NCBI GenBank assembly: GCA_964539855.1 | Contig: CAZIJR010000006.1 | Span: forward strand, 1-27,600 | Length of the DNA: 27,600 bases | Source: XYD1-FULL-39-28 sp964539855 | GTDB taxonomy: Bacteria; Patescibacteriota; Minisyncoccia; Minisyncoccales; Staskawiczbacteraceae | Direction of reading: 5' to 3' | In this document: positions 23,889-27,600 of the stretch, one piece after another | Layout of the letters: each line of letters starts with the position of its first letter | How positions within the stretch are numbered: position 1 is the first letter of the stretch | The notes under the pieces: model-generated | Told to the model about the DNA's origin: nothing | The model's input: the letters and a program-made list of their open reading frames with translations, nothing else | The model's database searches: none | Program-made: the position numbers and the translations under genes

Positions 23889-25796
23889 CTATGACCTTAG
23901 GTTCAAGTATGCCTTGCTTGTTTCAAGATCAGTGATACCCCATGTTTGGGTGTAGTATGATCCATCAACATCAACATCGCTTGTTCCCCATTTGACATCC
24001 AAAACTTCAAGTCCTGCATAATAACCTACGGCGTATTCTGTTTCGTTGGTTATCCTTGTAGTAACTTCAAAGTACTTGGTGTCTCCTGCGGAAACCTTCC
24101 AAGCATATGTGCCAGCTGTGGCATTTGTTGTGAAGGTTTGTGCTACAGTTCCTGTTGCTGAGTCTTGAGCTTGAGCCACGACTCCGCTGGAAGCTGCTGT
24201 ACTGCTGTAATTTCTTACATAGATATCAGCACCAGTTGCTGTTACGTTAAACCTGATAACTGCATCGGCTGCTTGAGATGTGCTACCCGATGTACCAGCA
24301 ACGTTAACAATTGATGAGCTTACCAATGCAAAAGTTGGAGCTTGCAAATACATATATGCATTTGCTGGGTCTAAGTTTGAACCTGAAGCTGTTACTGTTG
24401 CAAAAGTTGAAGCATCTTCTCCTGAAATATCTGTTGCTGTCAAGTTTGCGCTAACCCATGTTCCTTCGCTGAAGTTGGTGTCTTGTCTTGAGATTGTTCC
24501 CATGACAGTAAATGTCTTTGTAGTGTCTTTTGGAATTGTGACACTAAGATTTGAGAAGGTTGAGGTTGCGGCTGTGCTTGTAGAAGCTAACTCTGTAGTT
24601 CCGTCAAGAAGTTTAACTGTTGGCAAAACTGTTGCCAATGTATCGCTGGAATTAGCTTGAATTCTTACAGTCCTCAAAATAACATCATTGTTTTTAGCTT
24701 TAACGTCAAATTTCATCAAAACAACATCATCTGTTTGAGCTGTTTCTTGAACAATAACGTTTCTGGCTTTTGGATTATCTGTGTTGGTAGAAACTGTAAG
24801 TGTTCCTGTGTCACCTGTTGTGATAACAAATGTACTTGTTGACAATGCAGATGATGGACCAGTCTGGCTTATGCCAGCCCCATCGGTTGCACGAACTGCA
24901 TTAATACCAAATTGAATTGTAGGAGTACATGTTGTAGCTCCAACTGGCAAACCAGCTGAATCAACACTCAAAGTAATTTTCTTTGTAGTGTCTTTTGAAA
25001 CAAGCATATTTAAACCTTCAACTCTTACCATGTAATCGCTTCCAATTGTTACTTCTGTTGTATTGGCAGAAGTGACAGCAACGCTCTTTGATGTTGTTCC
25101 ATCAGAAATAGTGGCTGCTGAAATCATTGTCCAAGGTCTTACATTACATGAAGTTTCGCTAACTGATGTAAAATGTACATCCAAACGATTTACTACAACG
25201 TCTGATCCTGTTGCTTTTACATCAACTGCTGCAACTGCAACGTTAGACTGTCCAACGTTCATCTCAATCCCGCTAATTGGGCTTACAGATTTTGTAACTG
25301 TAATTGAACCTTCAGCTCCTGGTGTTGTTACGCCTGGTGTTGTAGGTGTTGTTGTCCCAGGTGTTGTTGTGACAAGAGTGTTTAATGCTGCTCTTGTTAA
25401 TGGTCCTACTTGATTTGCAGGTGTCCATCCTTTGGCTGCCTGGAACTGTTGAACTGCTGCTAAGGTCAATGAACCAAAGTAGCTGGTTTCCATTCCGGCT
25501 GAGCCTACTCCTGTTGTTGCTACTGTATAACCATTGCTATTCAAAAGGCTCTGTAAACATTTTACATCTGTTCCTGTTGAACCAATTGTTAAAGCTCTTG
25601 TGAAAGTGACTCCTGTGCAAGCGGCTGTGCTTGTAGCAGGTGTAGCTCCACCTTGTAATGCAACCAATTGAGCTTGCAATGTGGCAATTTGTGCCAAAAG
25701 CTCGTCAATTGTTACACCTTGAGCTGCTCCAGGAGCAACTAATGCGACCAATGTCAATCCGACAATGGCTGCGATAATTGTTCTTTTTATACTCAT
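23889..25796 (-). CDS. S-layer-like surface protein with wall-binding domain and three beta repeats
   Basis: A 635-residue exported protein. Signal peptide 1-26 (cut near GAAQG); short coiled coil 29-49 (DELLAQIATLQAQLVALQGG); PG_binding_1-like domain 59-141 with C60 and C80 (DVKCLQ); a Thr/Pro/Gly-rich linker 142-163; then a beta-rich region to the end. That region has three related units: VDVKATGSDVVVNRLDV (191-207) with KDTTKKITLSVD (268-279), FDVKAKNNDVILRTVRI (363-379) with KDTTKTFTV (423-431), and FNVTATGADIYVRNY (516-530) with GDTKYFEV (571-578). Composition is rich in Thr, Ser, Ala and Val and poor in Lys, and the DNA is less AT-rich than neighbouring genes, as expected for an abundant surface protein. 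It has its own leader and terminator. No Shine-Dalgarno sequence precedes the ATG. The surface-layer role is inferred from composition and layout. Confidence 0.85.
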   Translation of the reverse strand: MSIKRTIIAAIVGLTLVALVAPGAAQGVTIDELLAQIATLQAQLVALQGGATPATSTAACTGVTFTRALTIGSTGTDVKCLQSLLNSNGYTVATTGVGSAGMETSYFGSLTLAAVQQFQAAKGWTPANQVGPLTRAALNTLVTTTPGTTTPTTPGVTTPGAEGSITVTKSVSPISGIEMNVGQSNVAVAAVDVKATGSDVVVNRLDVHFTSVSETSCNVRPWTMISAATISDGTTSKSVAVTSANTTEVTIGSDYMVRVEGLNMLVSKDTTKKITLSVDSAGLPVGATTCTPTIQFGINAVRATDGAGISQTGPSSALSTSTFVITTGDTGTLTVSTNTDNPKARNVIVQETAQTDDVVLMKFDVKAKNNDVILRTVRIQANSSDTLATVLPTVKLLDGTTELASTSTAATSTFSNLSVTIPKDTTKTFTVMGTISRQDTNFSEGTWVSANLTATDISGEDASTFATVTASGSNLDPANAYMYLQAPTFALVSSSIVNVAGTSGSTSQAADAVIRFNVTATGADIYVRNYSSTAASSGVVAQAQDSATGTVAQTFTTNATAGTYAWKVSAGDTKYFEVTTRITNETEYAVGYYAGLEVLDVKWGTSDVDVDGSYYTQTWGITDLETSKAYLNLRS

Positions 25797-25854
25797 TTTA
25801 GTGTTTTTTGTTTGTTATTTAATTTTTATTTTCTTTTCTCGCCGGTCGACCTTG

Positions 25855-25869
25855 TCCCGCTAGGCGGGA
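25855..25869 (-). other. GC-rich hairpin in the leader of the S-layer-like gene
   Basis: TCCCGC (25855-25860), loop TAG, GCGGGA (25864-25869): a perfect 6-bp GC-rich stem. On the minus strand it is preceded by TTAAAA and followed by CAAGGTCGACC, without a T tract, so it is not a terminator for the gene. It would lie in the 5' untranslated region and may protect the mRNA. Read on the plus strand it is followed by TTTT, but no plus-strand gene precedes it. Confidence 0.6.
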
Positions 25870-25921
25870 TTTTAAGAGTTCGCGATTTTACGTACTAACC
25901 ACGAATTACGGCTCGTCTAAT

Positions 25922-25976
25922 GTCTCCATTAGATGACTACTATTAAATTTATCAATAGTAATCATCTAACGGAGAC
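25922..25976 (-). repeat. 23-bp inverted repeat with 9-nt loop
   Basis: Left arm 25922-25944 and right arm 25954-25976 are complementary at 21 of 23 positions. The two differences (25928 with 25970, and 25937 with 25961) are A-C and C-A on the plus strand but become U-G and G-U pairs in minus-strand RNA, so the minus-strand transcript can form an unbroken 23-bp stem. No T tract follows. A second, competing hairpin is possible between CGTCTAATG (25914-25922) and CATTAGATG (25927-25935). The repeat may be an RNA element, a protein-binding operator, or both. Confidence 0.8.
25928..25955 (-). promoter_or_regulatory. Candidate promoter of the S-layer-like gene, within the inverted repeat
   Basis: Minus-strand TTGATA (25950-25955; 5 of 6 with TTGACA) and TCTAAT (25928-25933; 5 of 6 with TATAAT), spacer 16 nt. 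The predicted start near 25920 would give a leader of about 124 nt. Both boxes lie in the loop or left arm of the 23-bp inverted repeat, so a protein binding the repeat would compete with RNA polymerase. Confidence 0.45.
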
Positions 25977-25998
25977 GGCAGGTACGCCTACCTTTTTA

Positions 25999-26799
25999 CT
26001 AATTTAACGGACTTGTTGTATCAATTGTGCTTGTTGCGTTGATTATATCTGTGTCTGTTTGGCTGGTGCTATTGACTGAATCCAAAATCTTTTCCAGCGC
26101 TTCAATATATTTGCCTTGCTCATATAAGTCTTTTATTTCCACCAAGCTAACTTCTTGTTCTTCAGTTAGTGTTGCTTTTTCCAATTTTTCTATCTCGTTT
26201 TGCACATATGGAGCCATAGCTTGATTTAAATCTTTTATACCTTGGCTCTCGGTTAAATCTGTCCCTGGCATATCAGCTAATACTTTATAGTTGTTTGCAA
26301 TTTTTGTTAATGTTTGCGAGTCTTGAGGCGGATTGTCTTTCAAATTTTTGGCAAGCTCTGAAGCGTTTATGTTTATTTCATTGATAGCTGAAGGGATATT
26401 ACTTGTTTTGCCCTCCTTTGCAGCTAACGCCAAATCATTTATTCTATTATTTAAAGCTACAAGATTTTGCTGAACCCCTGGCTGGCCAGACAAAGCAGCT
26501 TCTGATTGTTCTGCCATTTTTCTTACAGGAAATAGCAAATCACCTGGCATTGTATATTGGGCAAATCCTACCAAACCTACGGCTATAAAAGCCAATGTTG
26601 CAAAAGAATATGCTAACTTTCTATGTATAAGGGATGATTTAATAATGTCAAAAACACTGGCTTTTCTAACTAAATTTGTAATAATTCTCTTTTCTGGTGC
26701 TCCATTAAAGATCTCTGATTTAACTAAAGTAACCCATTCCGTCCTGGGTTTGATTCCTTTAAGCTCTTTTATTGATTTTATTAAATCTTTTTGGTTCAT
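25999..26799 (-). CDS. DUF5667-like single-pass membrane protein, possible anti-sigma-like regulator
   Basis: A 266-residue protein when started at the ATG at 26797-26799 (MNQKDLIKSIKELKGIKP). The frame extends to 26856, but those 19 codons overlap the HNH gene and are not family-like; AAGGG about 10 nt upstream of the chosen ATG supports it. Residues 1-58 are cytoplasmic (the pattern IKPRTEWVTLVKSEI recurs in CPR proteins encoded next to sigma factors), 61-80 is one membrane helix, and MPGDLLFPVRKMAEQSE (84-100) is the DUF5667 signature. The remainder is helical with a Ser/Thr-rich end, predicted outside the cell. In CPR genomes such genes often follow an ECF sigma factor; any such gene would lie beyond the window. 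Function is not established. Confidence 0.72.
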   Translation of the reverse strand: MNQKDLIKSIKELKGIKPRTEWVTLVKSEIFNGAPEKRIITNLVRKASVFDIIKSSLIHRKLAYSFATLAFIAVGLVGFAQYTMPGDLLFPVRKMAEQSEAALSGQPGVQQNLVALNNRINDLALAAKEGKTSNIPSAINEININASELAKNLKDNPPQDSQTLTKIANNYKVLADMPGTDLTESQGIKDLNQAMAPYVQNEIEKLEKATLTEEQEVSLVEIKDLYEQGKYIEALEKILDSVNSTSQTDTDIINATSTIDTTSPLN

Positions 26800-26818
26800 A
26801 TTTTTAACCCTTGTACTA

Positions 26819-27600
26819 TTATGACGGAATTCTACGGAAAACGTTACATCCCTCATAAGAGCTTCCCTTTTTCATATTCTGAAACTTTTCTAAGGGTTGC
26901 AGATTATCAAGATCCCAACATTTTTTAAACTCTGCCTCTTCCGAAGAAGTATATTTAAATAGACTCCTTGGTTTAATATGATCAACCTGCCAATATGCGC
27001 CGTAATTTTCCCATGTCATATTCTTATCAAACTTCTTCTCTAAATGTCCTATTAAATCCTCAAGACTATAATTAACTAAGTTTTCCCATTTCCTACCCGC
27101 TTTCTTGCCTTTTAAAGACAGTCCCATAAGATTCCCCATATTGCAATCCAGTCGAAATTTAGGACTATTTTTTCTTAATTGTTTAAAATAATTACTAATT
27201 CTTTCTTTTGTTTTAGGAAGTTGTGCGTATTGTTTCAAATATCCCGGATTTTTCTGAAGCCATCTTCTCTGTCTGCTTACGGCATTCTCTATATTATTCT
27301 GCTCCCATTTCTTTTTATTACATTTGGGACAGATTTCTTTTTCTTGTCTATATTTTATCTTGAATTCTCCCTCACAATTCTTACAAATTTCTTTATACTC
27401 TTGTTTTTTTAGTCTTAATTTCGCAACCATAGCCCTGATGCCAGACTCCCCTCTACTTGGAAATTGCTGTAATAGCTTTCTTTTAGACAAAACCGGATAA
27501 AATTCTCGTAATTTTTCTATCTCTTCATCGCTCCAAAATCCTCTAGACGTATTAATCTTATTTCTTTTTAACTCTCTAAGAATAGTATTATAACTGCATT
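26819..27600 (-). CDS. HNH endonuclease with HTH and SANT-like DNA-binding domains (5' end outside window)
   Basis: The frame runs open from the stop at 26819 to the window edge, at least 260 codons. A TTG at 27488-27490 can be called as a start, but the frame continues upstream with meaningful protein: a helix-turn-helix-like SYNTILRELKRNKINTS, then a SANT/Myb-like domain GFWSDEEIEKLREFYP through FPSRGESGIRAMVAKLRL. After that come a Cys4 zinc ribbon (CKNC and CPKC) and the HNH nuclease with WQVDHIKPRS, WDLDNLQPL and NMKKG. The true start is therefore outside the window. It ends 19 nt before the DUF5667-like start. The gene is probably a free-standing homing-type nuclease; domain makeup differs from the HNH protein at 8390-9232, so the two are not copies. 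Confidence 0.87.
   Translation of the reverse strand, partial: CSYNTILRELKRNKINTSRGFWSDEEIEKLREFYPVLSKRKLLQQFPSRGESGIRAMVAKLRLKKQEYKEICKNCEGEFKIKYRQEKEICPKCNKKKWEQNNIENAVSRQRRWLQKNPGYLKQYAQLPKTKERISNYFKQLRKNSPKFRLDCNMGNLMGLSLKGKKAGRKWENLVNYSLEDLIGHLEKKFDKNMTWENYGAYWQVDHIKPRSLFKYTSSEEAEFKKCWDLDNLQPLEKFQNMKKGSSYEGCNVFRRIPS

Larger units (their letters stand above)
25797..25998 (-). other. 202-nt structured, gene-free leader of the S-layer-like gene
   Basis: No reading frame of note is present. On the minus strand the order from the DUF5667-like stop codon is: a short AGGTA/TACCT hairpin (25980-25993), a 23-bp inverted repeat (25922-25976) that overlaps a candidate promoter, an unstructured 45-nt part with an isolated TAAAAT, a GC-rich hairpin (25855-25869), the palindrome GGTCGACC (25844-25851), and finally an A-rich stretch of about 45 nt leading to the ATG. 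The GC content in 25840-25870 is far above the surrounding sequence. Long structured leaders are common on mRNAs of very abundant proteins, where they control stability or translation. Confidence 0.7.

Noticed and set aside
25922..25976. Integron attC-like site: ATCTAAC matches the RYYYAAC core and the element is a long imperfect palindrome.
   Set aside because: The core motifs are in the wrong order for attC, the partner core has A instead of the required G, and no integron integrase is present.
25980..25998. Short AGGTA/TACCT hairpin followed by a T run on the plus strand, like a terminator.
   Set aside because: The stem is only 5 bp and no plus-strand gene ends there; on the coding (minus) strand it has no T tract.
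26800..26856. N-terminal extension of the DUF5667-like protein.
   Set aside because: It overlaps the conserved C-terminal part of the HNH gene; the ATG at 26799 has a better upstream site and a family-like N-terminus.
27488..27490. TTG as the start of the right-hand HNH gene.
   Set aside because: The frame stays open upstream and encodes a recognisable SANT-like and HTH segment, so the gene begins beyond the window.
1..27600. CRISPR arrays, tRNA or rRNA genes, insertion sequences with transposases.
   Set aside because: No spaced direct repeats, tRNA-like cloverleaf, rRNA core or transposase motif was seen. The only gap over 110 nt is 25797-25998, and it contains none of these.

Overview
The window is an AT-rich bacterial segment with every recognisable gene on the minus strand, so transcription runs from high to low coordinates. 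Several features point to Candidatus Patescibacteria (CPR), probably a Parcubacteria-type lineage. These are the insert-bearing SecA, an S-layer-like protein and a protease that share a coiled-coil plus peptidoglycan-binding module, a DUF5667-like membrane protein, a Wzy_C ligase with a TPR tail, very tight gene packing, few Shine-Dalgarno sites, and HNH genes between operon genes. TGA serves as a stop codon (for example at the ATGA overlaps), so this is not a TGA-recoded lineage. The taxonomic call is inference, because no rRNA is present.

Reading in the direction of transcription: (1) 27600-25999 holds a 5'-truncated HNH endonuclease and a DUF5667-like membrane protein. (2) 25998-25797 is a structured, gene-free leader with a 23-bp inverted repeat, a candidate promoter and a GC-rich hairpin. 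(3) 25796-23889 is an S-layer-like surface protein, closed by a strong terminator at 23823-23851. (4) 23782-21539 is an O-antigen ligase/polymerase-type membrane protein with a TPR domain. (5) 21491-1 is a run of 22 same-strand genes with gaps of at most 24 nt.

The long run begins with wbpA, wbpB, wbpD and wbpE, which match the known route to UDP-2,3-diacetamido-2,3-dideoxyglucuronic acid. Next come a flippase, three glycosyltransferases, three methyltransferases, a nucleotidyltransferase and a PglC-size phosphoglycosyl transferase. A split transketolase follows, interrupted by an HNH endonuclease gene, then a DegT-family aminotransferase and a membrane-bound WbpM/PglF-type dehydratase. The run ends with an M30-like secreted metalloprotease, murB, hpf and secA.

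Together these genes look like a surface glycan locus: make nucleotide sugars, prime on the lipid carrier, assemble, methylate, flip, and polymerise or transfer. It is flanked by the surface protein that might carry or coexist with the glycan and by cell-envelope and secretion housekeeping genes. The most unusual points are the split transketolase with no C-terminal domain and an HNH gene between its halves, the structured leader of the S-layer-like gene, and the shared wall-anchoring module on two exported proteins.
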